The notes: generated by a model not told the origin, from the sequence alone. A DNA stretch of 64,000 nucleotides from Prescottella defluvii (GCA_029690005.1 CP121458.1:1798001-1862000), one strand, 5' to 3'. Counted from the first letter of the stretch, positions 37,470 to 47,978 are shown. Translations and numbers: made by a program.

Positions 37470-38285
37470 ATGACGAGAATTGCGGTGATCGGTGGCGGCA
37501 AGATCGGTGAGGCCCTGATCTCTGGACTGTTGGAGGGCGGCCATCCCGCCCGGGATCTGGTGGTGGCCGAGCAGTACCCGGCCCGTGCCGAGGAGCTGAC
37601 GGCGGCGTACTCGATCCGCGTCACCACGATCGAGGACGCGGCCGAGGGCGCCGACGTCATCGTCGTCGCGGTCAAGCCCAACGACGTGGACTCGGTCCTG
37701 ACCGCCCTCGGGAAGGTCGACCTGGACGGCGAGCAGGAGCAGATCCTGGTCTCGCTCGCGGCCGGCATTCCGACGGTGCGGTACGAGGTGAAGCTGCCCG
37801 CCGGGTTCCCCGTCGTCCGGGTCATGTCCAACACCCCGATGCTCGTCGGGCAGGGTGCGAGCGTCATCGCGCCGGGCCGCCACGTCAAGCCGGACCACGT
37901 GGATCTGGTGCGCGGAATGCTGGCGGCCGTCGGCACCGTCACCACGGTTCCGGAATCGCAGATCGACGCGGTGACCGCGGTGTCCGGCTCCGGTCCCGCG
38001 TACTTCTTCCTCGCGGTCGAGGCGATGATCGACGCGGGTGTCGCGCTCGGTCTGACCCGGGCGACGGCGAGCGAACTGGTGGTGCAGACGATGGTTGGCT
38101 CCGCAGCGATGCTCGCCGAGTCGGGCGAGAGCGCCCACGAGCTGCGTGCGGCCGTCACGTCGCCCGGTGGGACCACCGCGGCCGCGGTGCGCGCGCTCGA
38201 ACAGGGAGGCCTGCGGACCGCGTTCTACGACGCTCTCGCGGCCGCCCGTGACCGGTCCGCTGAACTCGGGGTGACACCCGAGTAG
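37470..38285 (+). CDS. proC: pyrroline-5-carboxylate reductase
   Basis: ProC reduces pyrroline-5-carboxylate to proline with NAD(P)H, the last step of proline synthesis. The 271-residue product has the Rossmann motif IAVIGGGKIGEALISG, the VAVKPNDV segment, RVMSNTPMLVGQGAS, and the family signature in AVSGSGPAYFF and LRAAVTSPGGTTAAAVRALE. CAGGGT, 7 bases before ATG 37470, may be its -10. Corresponds to Rv0500 and is followed by the small HTH and bS22 genes, as in mycobacteria. Confidence 0.96.
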   Translation: MTRIAVIGGGKIGEALISGLLEGGHPARDLVVAEQYPARAEELTAAYSIRVTTIEDAAEGADVIVVAVKPNDVDSVLTALGKVDLDGEQEQILVSLAAGIPTVRYEVKLPAGFPVVRVMSNTPMLVGQGASVIAPGRHVKPDHVDLVRGMLAAVGTVTTVPESQIDAVTAVSGSGPAYFFLAVEAMIDAGVALGLTRATASELVVQTMVGSAAMLAESGESAHELRAAVTSPGGTTAAAVRALEQGGLRTAFYDALAAARDRSAELGVTPE

Positions 38286-38400
38286 ATCGAGATTGTCGAT
38301 CTTGTTTGCAACACCCGTCGCATCAACCCCTCTGGCAACGCTAAGCTGCGTGTCAGCACGTGCGTGTCTGTTCCGCCGGAGGGGAAGCCGGCGGCGCGAC

Positions 38401-38685
38401 ATGTGCCGGAGGTATGTGGACAGATGGGATCCCCGGAAAACCCGGCAAACCCGGCAAAGTCAGACAAGTCCGGTAAGCAAGACAGCCCTGGCGGCTCGAA
38501 GTCTTGCCGGGACGCAGTTCCTCACCGTCGCGGAGGTTGCGACGCTGATGAGGGTTTCGAAGATGACCGTGTACCGCCGAGTTCACAGTGGTGAACTGCC
38601 CGCCGTTCGCGTCGGGCGTTCCTTCCGTGTTCACGCCAAGGCGGTCCACGACTATCTGGAGACCTCGTATTTCGACGCAGGCTGA
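38401..38685 (+). CDS. excisionase-fold HTH protein (Rv0500A-like)
   Basis: The last 65 residues are unmistakable: FLTVAEVATLMRVSKMTVYR, HSGELPAVRVGRSFRVHAK and YLETSYFDAG form a BldC/excisionase-type helix-turn-helix conserved in mycobacteria. The N-terminus is uncertain. ATG 38401 gives an open frame but a Cys/Arg-rich start that looks non-coding. ATG 38424, behind GGAGGT, gives a more natural MGSPENPANPAK start but needs an indel near 38478. A single conserved copy between proC and bS22 suggests a chromosomal regulator, not a phage gene. Confidence 0.85.
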   Translation: MCRRYVDRWDPRKTRQTRQSQTSPVSKTALAARSLAGTQFLTVAEVATLMRVSKMTVYRRVHSGELPAVRVGRSFRVHAKAVHDYLETSYFDAG

Positions 38686-38894
38686 CGCGTCGGAATCGAA
38701 ACGGTGAACCTCGGTTTTCGCCGAGCGGACCCGTCCCGGTACGATCGTGAGTCGTCGTACCAGCCAGCCGGTGTCGTCAGGCGCTGGGGTCGTGAGAGCG
38801 GCCAGTGGCAAACGAGGCCTCAGCGCCAGAGGAAGACACAGGCGTACGTGACCGGCGTGCGCTGACGCTATAGAAGACTGTGAGGAACACCCAC

Positions 38895-38996
38895 ATGGGT
38901 TCAGTGATCAAGAAGCGCCGCAAGCGTATGTCGAAGAAGAAGCACCGCAAGCTGCTTCGCCGCACGCGCGTTCAGCGTCGGAAGCTCGGCAAGTAA
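38895..38996 (+). CDS. small ribosomal subunit protein bS22 (33 residues)
   Basis: ATG 38895, with GAGGAA upstream, encodes a 33-residue, almost wholly basic peptide: [20 protein letters not shown] and then [13 protein letters not shown]. This matches the AURKAIKA-type protein of actinobacteria (Rv0500B-like), found as bS22 near the decoding centre in mycobacterial 30S structures. It is shorter than usual gene-finder limits. A candidate -10 TACGAT lies about 140 bases upstream, and a strong terminator follows, so it is probably transcribed alone. Confidence 0.92.
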
Positions 38997-39014
38997 GCCG
39001 GTAGAGGCTCTTGC

Positions 39015-39055
39015 ACACGGATGCCCGTCACCCCTTCGGTGGCGGGCATCCGTGT
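39015..39055 (+). terminator. terminator hairpin after bS22
   Basis: ACACGGATGCCCGTCACC (39015-39032) pairs with 39038-39055 (one G-T pair) around a CCTTC loop. Confidence 0.8.
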
Positions 39056-39182
39056 ATTCGGGGTGGCATGTCCGGACGTGTCCGGGTGGCGTGTTGCCAA
39101 GCTGTTAAGGCTTGCGTGGAACCCTTGCTGCCGGGGCCCCCGGATTGGCTAGGCTCGCCGGAGGGGCGAATGGACGGGGGTA

Positions 39183-40265
39183 GTGGTGAGTCCTGACGAT
39201 CGCGGTGTGCAGCCACCGAAGGTGGTGCTGGTGACGGGCGCGAGCCGGTTCCCGGGCGGGTTCCTGGTGGCGCGACTCGCGCAGGACCCGCGCGTCGAGC
39301 GGGTGGTCGCGGTCGATGCTGTCTCCCCGAGTAAAGACATGATGCGCCGCATGGGCCGCGCCGAGTTCGTCCGAGCCGACATTCGTAACCCGCTCATCGG
39401 AAAGGTGATTCGCGGCGCCGAGGTCGACACCGTCGTCCACGCCGCGACTGTCGCGCAGGCGCCCAAGTCCGGCAGCCGGGCGGCGATGAAGGACATGAAC
39501 GTCATCGGCGCGATGCAGCTGTTCGCGGTGTGCCAGAAGGCGCCGTCCGTGCGCAAGGTCGTCGTGCGTTCGGCCTCCGCCGTATACGGCGGCAGCCCCA
39601 AGGACCCCGCGAAGTTCACCGAGGAGATGAGCGCCCGCCGCCCACCCCAGGGCGGCTGGGCCCGCGACTCCATCGAGATCGAGGGCTACGCCCGTGGGCT
39701 CGGACGCCGTCGCCCCGATATCGCGGTGTCGATCCTGCGGCTGGCCCCGCTGATCGGTCCTCGGCGGCACGGCTGGGTGGCGCGGTACCTGTCGTCGCCG
39801 ATGGTGCCCAGAATCTTCGGTCGTGACGCGCGCATGCAGTTGCTGCACGAGGAGGACGCCCTCGCGGCACTCGAGCGAGCCACGGTCGCCGGCCCGGCCG
39901 GGACGTTCAACGTGGCGGGCGACGGGGCGGTGATGATGTCGCAAGCGATCCGGCGTGCCGGTCGTGTCGAGGTGCCGATGCCCTTCGCGCTGTTCCGCAG
40001 CGCCGGCCGCGCGCTGATGGGGTCGCAGATGCGCTCGTTCACTCGGGAACAGCTCGACTACTTCCACTTCGGGTGCGGTCTCGACACCACCCGCATGCGT
40101 GCCGAACTAGGCTTCGAACCGCGGTGGACGACACTCCAGGCGCTCGACGACTTCGTCCGTGGCACCGGCCTGACCCCCGTGATCAAGACCGAATGGGTGG
40201 ACCGGGCCGAAGCGACGGCGCTCGCGCTCGCGGGGGCCACTGCCGCACCGCGGACCGACAGGTGA
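39183..40265 (+). CDS. NAD-dependent epimerase/dehydratase (Rv0501/GalE2-like)
   Basis: The 360-residue extended SDR has VVLVTGASRFPGGFLVARL at the nucleotide site (G-x-x-x-x-G-G variant), FVRADIRNPL, VVHAATVAQAP and a catalytic-region SAVYGG. The usual YxxxK appears changed: the expected place reads IEIEGYARGLGRRRP, with Arg/Gly instead of a clear lysine, so activity as a sugar epimerase is uncertain. GTG 39183 or 39186 can start it; a TAGGCT -10 lies at about 39149. The order epimerase-acyltransferase matches Rv0501-Rv0502. Confidence 0.85.
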   Translation: MVSPDDRGVQPPKVVLVTGASRFPGGFLVARLAQDPRVERVVAVDAVSPSKDMMRRMGRAEFVRADIRNPLIGKVIRGAEVDTVVHAATVAQAPKSGSRAAMKDMNVIGAMQLFAVCQKAPSVRKVVVRSASAVYGGSPKDPAKFTEEMSARRPPQGGWARDSIEIEGYARGLGRRRPDIAVSILRLAPLIGPRRHGWVARYLSSPMVPRIFGRDARMQLLHEEDALAALERATVAGPAGTFNVAGDGAVMMSQAIRRAGRVEVPMPFALFRSAGRALMGSQMRSFTREQLDYFHFGCGLDTTRMRAELGFEPRWTTLQALDDFVRGTGLTPVIKTEWVDRAEATALALAGATAAPRTDR

Positions 40266-40329
40266 ACGGCAGATCCAGAGCACGCACACGCAGAGCCGGT
40301 AGACACAGCGCAGGTAGACACAAGGGCAG

Positions 40330-41412
40330 GTGGCGTTCGTGAACGACGTGGCGAAGGTGATTCCACTGCACGGCGGCGTGGGCGCCCGCCCAGCGCGCGA
40401 CCGAGGCACAAATCGACACTCGCCGTCCCCGGCGGGTCGGCGGCCGCTCCCCGAACCCGCGGTGGACGCCGTCGGGAAAGCTGCCGAGGACGCCGCGGCA
40501 GAAGCGACCGAGAGCATCGCCGAGGAGGCCGCGGGCGAGCACGGAGGCTCACCGCTCGACGCGCTCCGGTCCCACCTCGTCGACCAGGTCACCGGCGTCG
40601 CCGGGTTCCTCCGCCGCCGCATCGCCGGGGACTACGAGGTCGACGAGTTCGGCTACGACCCGCACTTCGCCGACGGTGTGTTCCTGCCGGCGCTGCGGCC
40701 GCTGTTCGAGAAGTGGTTCCGCGTCGAGGTCCGCGGCGTCGAGAACATCCCGGCGCAGGGCGGCGCGCTGATCGTCGCCAACCACGCCGGCGTCGTCCCG
40801 ATCGACGCCCTGATGACCTCGGTCGCGGTGCACGACCACCATCCGCAGCACCGGGCCCTGCGGATGCTCGCGGCCGATCTGGCGTTCGAGATGCCGGTCA
40901 TCGGGAACATCGCCCGCAAGGCCGGGCACACTCTCGCGTGCCATCCGGACGCCGAACGCCTGCTGCGGGGCGGCGAGGTCGCGGCGGTGTTCCCCGAGGG
41001 CTACAAGGGCATCGGTAAGCCGTTCTCCGAGCGCTACAAGCTGCAGCGGTTCGGCCGCGGCGGGTTCGTGTCGGCGGCGATGCGAGCCGGGGCGCCGATC
41101 ATCCCGTGCTCGATCGTCGGATCCGAGGAGATCTACCCCAAGATCGGTGACATCGCGCCGCTCGCGCGACTACTCGACATGCCCTACTTCCCGGTCACGC
41201 CGCTGTTCCCGCACCTCGGGCCGCTCGGCCTGGTGCCGCTGCCGTCCAAGTGGTACATCGAGTTCGGCACCCCGATCGTCACCGACACCTACGACGCCGC
41301 CGAGGCGGACGACCCCATGGTGTTGTTCGAGGTCACCGACCACGTCCGCGAGACGATCCAGCAGACCCTCTACCGATTGCTGGCGCAGCGGCGCAACGTC
41401 TTCATGGGCTGA
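40330..41412 (+). CDS. PlsC-type 1-acylglycerol-3-phosphate acyltransferase-like protein (Rv0502-like)
   Basis: The 360-residue protein has an N-terminal disordered region (about 1-80) and then a PlsC domain: the catalytic NHAGVVPID (variant of HX4D), the substrate motif [12 protein letters not shown], and [15 protein letters not shown]. It probably moves acyl groups onto a phospholipid precursor or another envelope lipid at the membrane. There is no clear transmembrane helix, so binding is peripheral. Its last 43 bases overlap the convergent SerB-like gene. Confidence 0.88.
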   Translation: MAFVNDVAKVIPLHGGVGARPARDRGTNRHSPSPAGRRPLPEPAVDAVGKAAEDAAAEATESIAEEAAGEHGGSPLDALRSHLVDQVTGVAGFLRRRIAGDYEVDEFGYDPHFADGVFLPALRPLFEKWFRVEVRGVENIPAQGGALIVANHAGVVPIDALMTSVAVHDHHPQHRALRMLAADLAFEMPVIGNIARKAGHTLACHPDAERLLRGGEVAAVFPEGYKGIGKPFSERYKLQRFGRGGFVSAAMRAGAPIIPCSIVGSEEIYPKIGDIAPLARLLDMPYFPVTPLFPHLGPLGLVPLPSKWYIEFGTPIVTDTYDAAEADDPMVLFEVTDHVRETIQQTLYRLLAQRRNVFMG

Positions 41413-42521
41413 GCCCGGCCCGACTCGGCGGCCGCCAGCTCCGCGAGCAGCGCGCGTTCGCGTCGACGGCTGAGGATCGCGCCCACCGCGCCGCCGACCG
41501 CCCCGAGCAGCAGCGCCGTCGGTATGCCGACCTTCGCGGCCTTGCGTCCGGTCCGGAAGTCGCGCACCTCCCAGCCGCGGTTCTTCGCGAGCTCGCGCAG
41601 GTCCGCGTCCGGGTTGACCGCCACGGCAGTGCCGACCAGGGACAGCATCGGCACGTCGTTGTAGCTGTCCGAGTACGCCGTGCAGCGCTTGAGGTTCAGT
41701 CCCTCGCGGACCGCGAGGGTGCGCACCGCGTGGGCCTTGCCCAGGCCGTGCAGGATGTCGCCGACGAGGCGACCGGTGAACACGCCGTCCCGGCTCTCGG
41801 CGGCGGTGCCCAACGCGCCCGTCAGACCGAGACGCTTGGCGATCACCTGAGCCAACTCGACCGGGGTGGCCGTCACGAGCCACACCTGCTGGCCGGCGTC
41901 GAGGTGCATCTGCGCGAGCGCGCGGGTGCCGGCCCAGATCTTGTCGGCGATGACCTCGTCGTAGATCTCCTCGCCGAGACGGGCGAGTTCCGCCGTCGAG
42001 CGTCCGGCGACGAACGACAGCGCCTTCTCCCGGCCCTCGGCGACGTCGTCGCTGTTCTCCTTGCCGGTGATCCGGAACTTGACCTGCTTCCAGGCGAAGT
42101 CGACCAGGTCCGACGTCCGGAGGTACTTGCGGGCGGCGAGGCCGCGCGCGAAGTGGATGATCGACGCGCCCTGCACCATGGTGTTGTCGACGTCGAAGAA
42201 CGCGGCGGCCGTGAGGTCGCGGGGAACCGCGGGTTCGGCGGGCTCGGCCGGTGGCTCCGCCACCTCGGGGGCCGCCTCCAGTGCTTCTGCCTCGGCAGCT
42301 TCGAGTGCCGCCGCTTCGAGGGCTTCGGCCTCCTGCATGGCGAGCGCCGCGTCGGCACTGGCTTCACCGGCGAGATTGGCGCGCAGTTCGGCCTCACTCG
42401 GACCCAGCAGATTCCGGATCCGACGGCGCCCCGGGCGCAGGATCCCGGACAGGCCCATACCGGATCTCGCGCCGTTCGGCAGTGATCGCCCAGGCACACG
42501 CACCTCCCGCGTCGCAGACAC
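41370..42521 (-). CDS. HAD-IB hydrolase, SerB1-like
   Basis: The 383-residue protein has a long Glu/Ala-rich N-terminal region (about 45-95) before a HAD core. That core has [13 protein letters not shown] (nucleophile Asp), VWLVTATP (motif II), and [11 protein letters not shown] (motif IV, acidic Mg2+ ligands). The C-terminus carries a hydrophobic segment [20 protein letters not shown] near residue 350, so it may be membrane associated. The HAD-IB group includes phosphoserine and lipid phosphate phosphatases; pairing with the acyltransferase makes a lipid phosphate possible. A TAGGGT box precedes GTG 42521. Rv0505c-like. Confidence 0.85.
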   Translation of the reverse strand: MSATREVRVPGRSLPNGARSGMGLSGILRPGRRRIRNLLGPSEAELRANLAGEASADAALAMQEAEALEAAALEAAEAEALEAAPEVAEPPAEPAEPAVPRDLTAAAFFDVDNTMVQGASIIHFARGLAARKYLRTSDLVDFAWKQVKFRITGKENSDDVAEGREKALSFVAGRSTAELARLGEEIYDEVIADKIWAGTRALAQMHLDAGQQVWLVTATPVELAQVIAKRLGLTGALGTAAESRDGVFTGRLVGDILHGLGKAHAVRTLAVREGLNLKRCTAYSDSYNDVPMLSLVGTAVAVNPDADLRELAKNRGWEVRDFRTGRKAAKVGIPTALLLGAVGGAVGAILSRRRERALLAELAAAESGRAQPMKTLRRCASNR

Positions 42522-42680
42522 CTCTGGCTCACCCTAGCCCGAGCGCCCGGACGCATCCCGTCGGATCGAGGCTGCGCCCGCGGCGTGTGATGTTCGTCTC
42601 GAAACGGAACGGTCCGGAACTCTCCCGGTTCGACGTCGTCGAACCGCCGTCCGGGGAATCGGCGGCCTCGAGGAAGACTG

Positions 42681-42950
42681 GTGTCCATGGATCAGTCGCG
42701 AAACCGGATCACCCTCCTCACCCGTGCCGGCTGCGGGGCGTGCGTTCCCGCGCGCGAGCGGCTCGACGAGATCTGCCGGGAGTTCGATCTCGAACTGACC
42801 TGCGTCGACGTCGACGAGGCCGCGGCCGACAATCCCGATCTGCGCGCCGAGTACGGGGACCGGCTGCCCGTCGTCCTGCTCGACGGAAAGGAGCACAGCT
42901 ACTGGGAGGTCGACGAGGAGCGGCTGCGCGCGGACCTCTCGGCGGGCTGA
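42681..42950 (+). CDS. glutaredoxin family protein (Rv0508-like)
   Basis: An 89-residue thioredoxin-fold protein with the redox site RAGCGACVPARERL and the cis-proline loop RLPVVLLDG. The spacing between cysteines is C-G-A-C, unlike CPYC of classical glutaredoxins, and fits the DUF836-type group. It probably reduces disulfides with mycothiol or another thiol. GTG 42681 has GAGGA at 6-base spacing; ATG 42687 is the alternative. It lies just upstream of the Rex-controlled heme operon. Confidence 0.88.
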   Translation: MSMDQSRNRITLLTRAGCGACVPARERLDEICREFDLELTCVDVDEAAADNPDLRAEYGDRLPVVLLDGKEHSYWEVDEERLRADLSAG

Positions 42951-43059
42951 TTCCCGCTCGTCGGAGGGCGGGCCGGCCGGGGAGTGGGAAGGGTCACCCC
43001 GTGTCGTCGAATCCGGTCGCTTTGCAGGTGAGAGCACGTCTGGGCGCGGTCGAGCAACT

Positions 43060-43088
43060 TTGTGCATGGCTTCACAAGCGGTTACCGT
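43060..43088 (+). promoter_or_regulatory. rex-hem promoter overlapped by a Rex operator
   Basis: TTGTG-CATGGCTT-CACAA (43060-43077) matches the Rex operator pattern TTGTG-N8-CACAA. It overlaps a promoter made of TTGTGC at 43060-43065, a 17-base spacer and TACCGT at 43083-43088. Rex bound here would block RNA polymerase, giving autoregulation by the NADH/NAD+ ratio. Confidence 0.82.
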
Positions 43089-43159
43089 GGTGTGAACAAA
43101 TCCCCCGGGACCTTCATGAAGGCCGGGGTACACGGCCGGCCGGACGAGGAGCCATCGAC

Positions 43160-43966
43160 GTGACCGAACAGCACCAGGCGCAGGGGTCAGTGGCCCGCGG
43201 CGTCACCGGGGCTGCTCCGTCCGCTTCCCGGCGTCAAACGCCTTCGGCGTCGCAGCACCGTGACATCCCCAGGCTACGGTGACGCGCCTCGCGACATACC
43301 TGCGGGTCCTCGGAGTGCTCGCGGACGAGGGCGCGCTCATCGTCTCCAGTGAGGAACTGGCCAGCGCGTCCGGTGTCGGATCGGCCAAGCTACGCAAGGA
43401 TCTGTCGTTCCTGGGCCCCAACGGTGTTCGAGGCGTCGGCTACGACGTCGCCCGGCTGCGCGCCCGCATCGAATCCGCACTCGGCCTGGACCGCGGTCAC
43501 CGCGTCGTGCTGGTGGGCATCGGCAATCTCGGTCGCGCGCTCGCCGGATACGGCGGCTTCGACCGTCGTGGCTTCTCGATGGTCGGACTGTTCGACAAGG
43601 ATCCGGCCTGCGTCGGCTCCACCGTCGGCGGGCTGACCGTCCGTGACGTCGCCGAACTGTCCGACTCGTGCCGCGATCTCGAGGCCGACGATCGGTGTCA
43701 TCGCGACGCCCGACACGGCCGCGCAGGACGTGTGCGACCAGCTCGTCGGTGCCGGACTGCGCTGCATCCTCAGTTTCTCCCCGCTCGCGCTGGAGATCCC
43801 CGAGCACGTGGAGATGCGTCGGGTCGATCTCGCGATGGAGATGCAGGTGCTTTCGTTCAACATGGCCCGGAACACGCCTCCGGACGAGCAACGTAATCCC
43901 CAGGCTGCCGCCGCACCCGCGGCGGTCGGCGCTTCGACCAGAAACGGATCGGTGATCAGGCCGTGA
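43160..43966 (+). CDS. rex: redox-sensing repressor Rex (two frame slips)
   Basis: Rex binds NADH and leaves its operator when the NADH/NAD+ ratio rises. About 269 residues: an N-terminal winged helix ([38 protein letters not shown]) and a Rossmann domain with [12 protein letters not shown], ending with the swapped helix near [13 protein letters not shown] is missing at 43271-43275 ([10 protein letters not shown]) and an extra G sits at 43682-43688 ([12 protein letters not shown]). GTG 43160 has GAGGAG. The gene heads rex-hemA-hemC-hemD-hemB, as in Streptomyces. Confidence 0.92.
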
Positions 43967-45336
43967 GTGTGCTTCTCGTCGGGATCTCGCACCGTAGTGC
44001 TCCCGTCTCCGTCCTCGAGCGGATCGCGGTCACCGACACCGACCGTCCGAAGCTGACGGACAAGATGCTGGGCTCGGCCCACATCTCGGAGGCGATGATC
44101 GTCTCGACGTGCAACCGCATCGAGATCTACGCCGTCGTGGACGCATTCCACGGAGCCCTCACCGATATCGGCGACCTCCTCGCTGAGCACGCCGAACTCG
44201 ACCTCGCCGAGCTCCACAAGCACGCCTACGTCCGATACAGCGAGGCCGCGGCCGAGCACCTGTTCGCCGTCGCCAGCGGCCTGGACTCGATGGTGATCGG
44301 CGAGCAGCAGATCCTCGGCCAGATCCGTGCCGCGTACGCCGCGGCCGACGCCCAGCAGGCCGCCGGGCGCGCGCTGCACGAACTGGCACAGCAGGCGCTG
44401 CGCGTCGGCAAGCGGGTGCACTCCGAGACCGGAATCGACGCCGCCGGTGCGTCGGTCGTCTCAGTCGCCCTCGACCGCGCTGCGGGCATCCTCGGCGACG
44501 GCGGCCTGGTCGGCCGCACCGCAGTCGTGGTCGGTGCCGGTGCGATGGGCAGCCTCTCGGTCGCGCACCTGACCCGCGCCGACATCGGACGCATCCTCGT
44601 CGTCAACCGCACCCGCGAGCGTGCCGAGCACCTCGCCGCCACCGCCGTCTCCAACGGAATCGATGCCGTCGCAGTCGGATTCGAGGACCTATCGGACGCG
44701 ATGGCGCAGTCCGACGTGCTCGTCACCTGTACCGGCGCGGTCGGTTCGGTCGTCACGCTCGCCGACACCCACCGGGCCCTGGCCCGACCGGGACGCGAGC
44801 CGAACCGTCCGCTCGTGATCTGCGACCTGGGCCTGCCCCGCGACGTGGAGCCGTCCGTCGCCGGCCTGCCCGAGGTGGTCGTGCTCGACATGGCTGCGCT
44901 GCAACGGGATCCGGGTGCCGGCGCCGCGGCGTCCGACGCCGACGCCGCCCGTGAGATCGTCGCCTCCGAACTTGCTCAGTACCTGGCCGCGCAGCGTCAG
45001 GCCGAGGTCACCCCGACGGTGACCGCGCTGCGCCAGCGCGCCGCCGAGGTGGTCGAGGCGGAGCTGCTGCGGCTCGACTCGCGCCTGCCGGGCCTCGACG
45101 ACCCGCAGCGCGACGAAGTTGCCCGTACAGTGCGACGGGTCGTCGACAAGCTTCTCCACGCGCCGACGGTGCGCGTCAAACAGCTCGCCTCCACGCCGGG
45201 CGGCGACACCTATGCGGCCGCGCTGCGTGAGCTCTTCGAACTGCGGCCGGGCTCGGCGGAGGCCGTGGCCGCACCGATCGACCTCGGCGAGTTCGCCGCC
45301 GGCCCCGATGTAGCAGGAAAGGACGCGCAGGCATGA
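43963..45336 (+). CDS. hemA: glutamyl-tRNA reductase
   Basis: HemA reduces glutamyl-tRNA to glutamate-1-semialdehyde with NADPH, the first step of heme synthesis by the C5 route. The 457-residue protein has [16 protein letters not shown], the catalytic cysteine in [26 protein letters not shown], the NADPH site [13 protein letters not shown] and a C-terminal dimer helix. It overlaps the rex stop by 4 bases, so translation is coupled and heme synthesis follows the redox state. hemC follows by the same 4-base overlap. Confidence 0.97.
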   Translation: MSVLLVGISHRSAPVSVLERIAVTDTDRPKLTDKMLGSAHISEAMIVSTCNRIEIYAVVDAFHGALTDIGDLLAEHAELDLAELHKHAYVRYSEAAAEHLFAVASGLDSMVIGEQQILGQIRAAYAAADAQQAAGRALHELAQQALRVGKRVHSETGIDAAGASVVSVALDRAAGILGDGGLVGRTAVVVGAGAMGSLSVAHLTRADIGRILVVNRTRERAEHLAATAVSNGIDAVAVGFEDLSDAMAQSDVLVTCTGAVGSVVTLADTHRALARPGREPNRPLVICDLGLPRDVEPSVAGLPEVVVLDMAALQRDPGAGAAASDADAAREIVASELAQYLAAQRQAEVTPTVTALRQRAAEVVEAELLRLDSRLPGLDDPQRDEVARTVRRVVDKLLHAPTVRVKQLASTPGGDTYAAALRELFELRPGSAEAVAAPIDLGEFAAGPDVAGKDAQA

Positions 45337-46337
45337 GCACGAACGCGGCATCGACAGCGACCGCCGGCCAGGAATCCGATTCCCGCACCCGCACCCTGCG
45401 GATCGGGACCCGCGGCAGCCTTCTCGCCACGACGCAGGCCGGCACCGTGCGGGACGCACTGATAGCGGCGGGGCACCCCGCCGAGCTGGTGATCATCAAG
45501 ACCAAGGGCGACGTCACCTCGGGCCCGGTGCAGCGCATCGGCGTCGGCGTCTTCGTCGCCGAACTGCGCGAGGCGCTGCTGGCCGGCGACGTCGACGTCG
45601 CGGCGCACTCGTACAAGGATCTGCCCACCGCGCAGCCCGACGACCTGGTCATCGCCGCCGTCCCGCCGCGCGAGGATCCGCGCGACGCGCTGGTCGCCCG
45701 CGACGGGCTGGTGCTCGGTGAGCTGCCGCCCGGATCGAAGGTCGGCACGTCCGCTCCGCGCCGCCGCGCCCAGCTGCGCGCCCTCGGCCTGGGCCTGGAG
45801 ATCGAGCCGCTGCGCGGCAACATCGACACCCGCCTGGGCAAGGTGGCGTCCGGCGAACTCGACGCGATCGTGATCGCCCGCGCGGGCCTGTCCCGCATCG
45901 GCCGGTCCGCGGAGATCACCGAGACGCTCGAGCCGGTTCAGATGCTGCCGGCGCCGTCGCAGGGCGCGCTGGCCGTCGAGTGCCGCGCCGACAACCCGGA
46001 ACTGATCGCGGCCCTCTCCGAGCTCGACGACGCGGCCACGCGGGCCGCCGTCGTCGCCGAGCGGGCACTGCTCGCCGAGCTCGAGGCGGGTTGCACCGCT
46101 CCGATCGGAGCGATCGCCGAGGTCGTCGAGTCCATCGACGACGGAGGCCGCGTGTTCGAGGAACTGTCCGTGCGGGGCTGCGCCGCCGCAATCGACGGTT
46201 CCGATGTGATTCGGGCGTCCACCGTGGGGTCGCCCGAGCGCGCGGACGAGCTGGGGCGCGCGGTCGCGCGTGAACTCCTCGAGCTCGGCGCCCGAGATCT
46301 GATGACGATTGCCGAGGAGGGTGATGCCGATGCTTGA
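45333..46337 (+). CDS. hemC: porphobilinogen deaminase (hydroxymethylbilane synthase)
   Basis: The enzyme joins four porphobilinogens into hydroxymethylbilane on a dipyrromethane cofactor. The 334-residue protein shows [22 protein letters not shown] [31 protein letters not shown] and the cofactor-binding cysteine in [16 protein letters not shown] 45333 overlaps the hemA stop. The N-terminal 20 residues are a short extension before the first strand. A 78-base gap separates it from hemD. Confidence 0.97.
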   Translation: MSTNAASTATAGQESDSRTRTLRIGTRGSLLATTQAGTVRDALIAAGHPAELVIIKTKGDVTSGPVQRIGVGVFVAELREALLAGDVDVAAHSYKDLPTAQPDDLVIAAVPPREDPRDALVARDGLVLGELPPGSKVGTSAPRRRAQLRALGLGLEIEPLRGNIDTRLGKVASGELDAIVIARAGLSRIGRSAEITETLEPVQMLPAPSQGALAVECRADNPELIAALSELDDAATRAAVVAERALLAELEAGCTAPIGAIAEVVESIDDGGRVFEELSVRGCAAAIDGSDVIRASTVGSPERADELGRAVARELLELGARDLMTIAEEGDADA

Positions 46338-46415
46338 CGTCGACATGCCGGCCCATCCACGGCCTGATTTTGCATTTTCTTCCTATCGACATGAGACCGC
46401 ACTGGAGAACTACCG

Positions 46416-47978
46416 ATGAGCCGAGTCCGTAAGAACAGCCCCGGACGGATTCTCTTCGTGGGATCGGGTCCCGGTGACCCGGCACTGCTCACCGTCCGCG
46501 CGCGCGACGTGCTCGCGTCGGCGGCACTGGCCTTCACCGATCCCGACGTCGACAAGGGCGTGACCGCACTCGTCGGCACCGACCTCGGCCGCGATCCGGA
46601 GACCGACGAGCCGATCGCCGAGGTCCGTCCGCACTCGGCGAGCCCGCCGAGGTCGCCAAGACCCTCGTCGCCGAGGCCAAGAACGGCCACGACGTGGTCC
46701 GTCTCGTCTCGGGCGACCCGTTGACGACCGACTCCGTGATCGCCGAGGTCTCGGCCGTCGCCCGCACCCAGGTGGTGTTCGAGGTGCTGCCGGGCTGCCG
46801 TCCGGGTCCGCGGTGCCGAGCTACGCCGGCATGGCGCTGGGTTCGGCGCACACCGAGGCCGACGTGCGCGGCGAGGTCGATTGGGCGGCCCTGGCCGCGG
46901 CCCCCGGCCCGCTGGTGCTGCACGCGAGCGCTGCACACCTGGCCGAGACGGCGAGCGCGCTCGTCGAGCACGGCCTGGCCCCGCAGACCCCGCCGCGATC
47001 ACCGTCCGCGGCACCACCCGTCAGCAGCGCACCGTCGAGGCCACCCTGGCGACGCTCAACGACGCCGGGTCCGAACTGGTCGGCCCGCTGATCGTCACGG
47101 TCGGCAAGGTCGTCTCGCAGCGCAACAAGATGTCGTGGTGGGAGTCGCGTGCCCTGTACGGCTGGACCGTCCTGGTGCCGCGCACCAAGGAGCAGGCCGC
47201 CGACATGAGCAACCGGCTCGTCACCCACGGTGCGATCCCGATCGAGGTCCCGACCATCGCGGTCGAGCCGCCGCGCAGCCCCGCCCAGATGGAGCGGGCC
47301 GTCAAGGGCCTCGTCGACGGCCGCTACCAGTGGGTCGTCTTCACCTCCACCAACGCGGTGCGTGCGGTGTGGGAGAAGTTCGAGGCCTTCGGTCTGGACG
47401 CCCGCGCGTTTTCCGGCGTGAAGATCGCGTGCGTCGGCGAGGCCACCGCCGAGAAGGTGCGCTCGTTCGGCATCACGCCGGAACTGCTGCCGTCGGGTGA
47501 GCAGTCCAGCGAGGGTCTGCTGGCCGACTTCCCGCCGTACGACGAGGTGTTCGACCCGGTCAACCGCGTCCTGCTGCCCCGCGCCGACATCGCCACCGAG
47601 ACCCTCGCCGAGGGGCTGCGCGAGCGCGGCTGGGAGATCGACGACGTCACCGCGTACCGCACCGTGCGGGCGGCGCCGCCGCCGGCCGAGACCCGCGAGA
47701 TGATCAAGACCGGTGGCTTCGACGCCGTGTGCTTCACGTCGTCGTCGACCGTGCGCAACCTCGTCGGCATCGCCGGCAAGCCGCACGCCCGCACGATCGT
47801 CGCGTGCATCGGACCGAAGACGGCCGAGACCGCGATCGAGTTCGGTCTGCGCGTCGACGTCCAGCCCGAGACGGCGCAGATGGGTCCGCTGGTCGAGGCG
47901 CTCGCCGAGCACGCGGCCCGGCTGCGTGCCGAGGGCGCGCTGCCGCCGCCGCGCAAGAAGTCCCGCGCCCGCCGCTGA
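46416..47978 (+). CDS. hemD: uroporphyrinogen-III methyltransferase/synthase fusion (three frameshifts)
   Basis: About 521 residues. An N-terminal tetrapyrrole methylase-like domain ([46 protein letters not shown]) is fused to a C-terminal uroporphyrinogen-III synthase ([50 protein letters not shown]). The second domain closes the tetrapyrrole ring with inversion of ring D. One base is missing near 46630, 46795 and 46989. The fusion is usual for mycobacteria and rhodococci (Rv0511). The methylase part lacks some CysG-like residues, and whether it is active is unknown. Confidence 0.92.
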
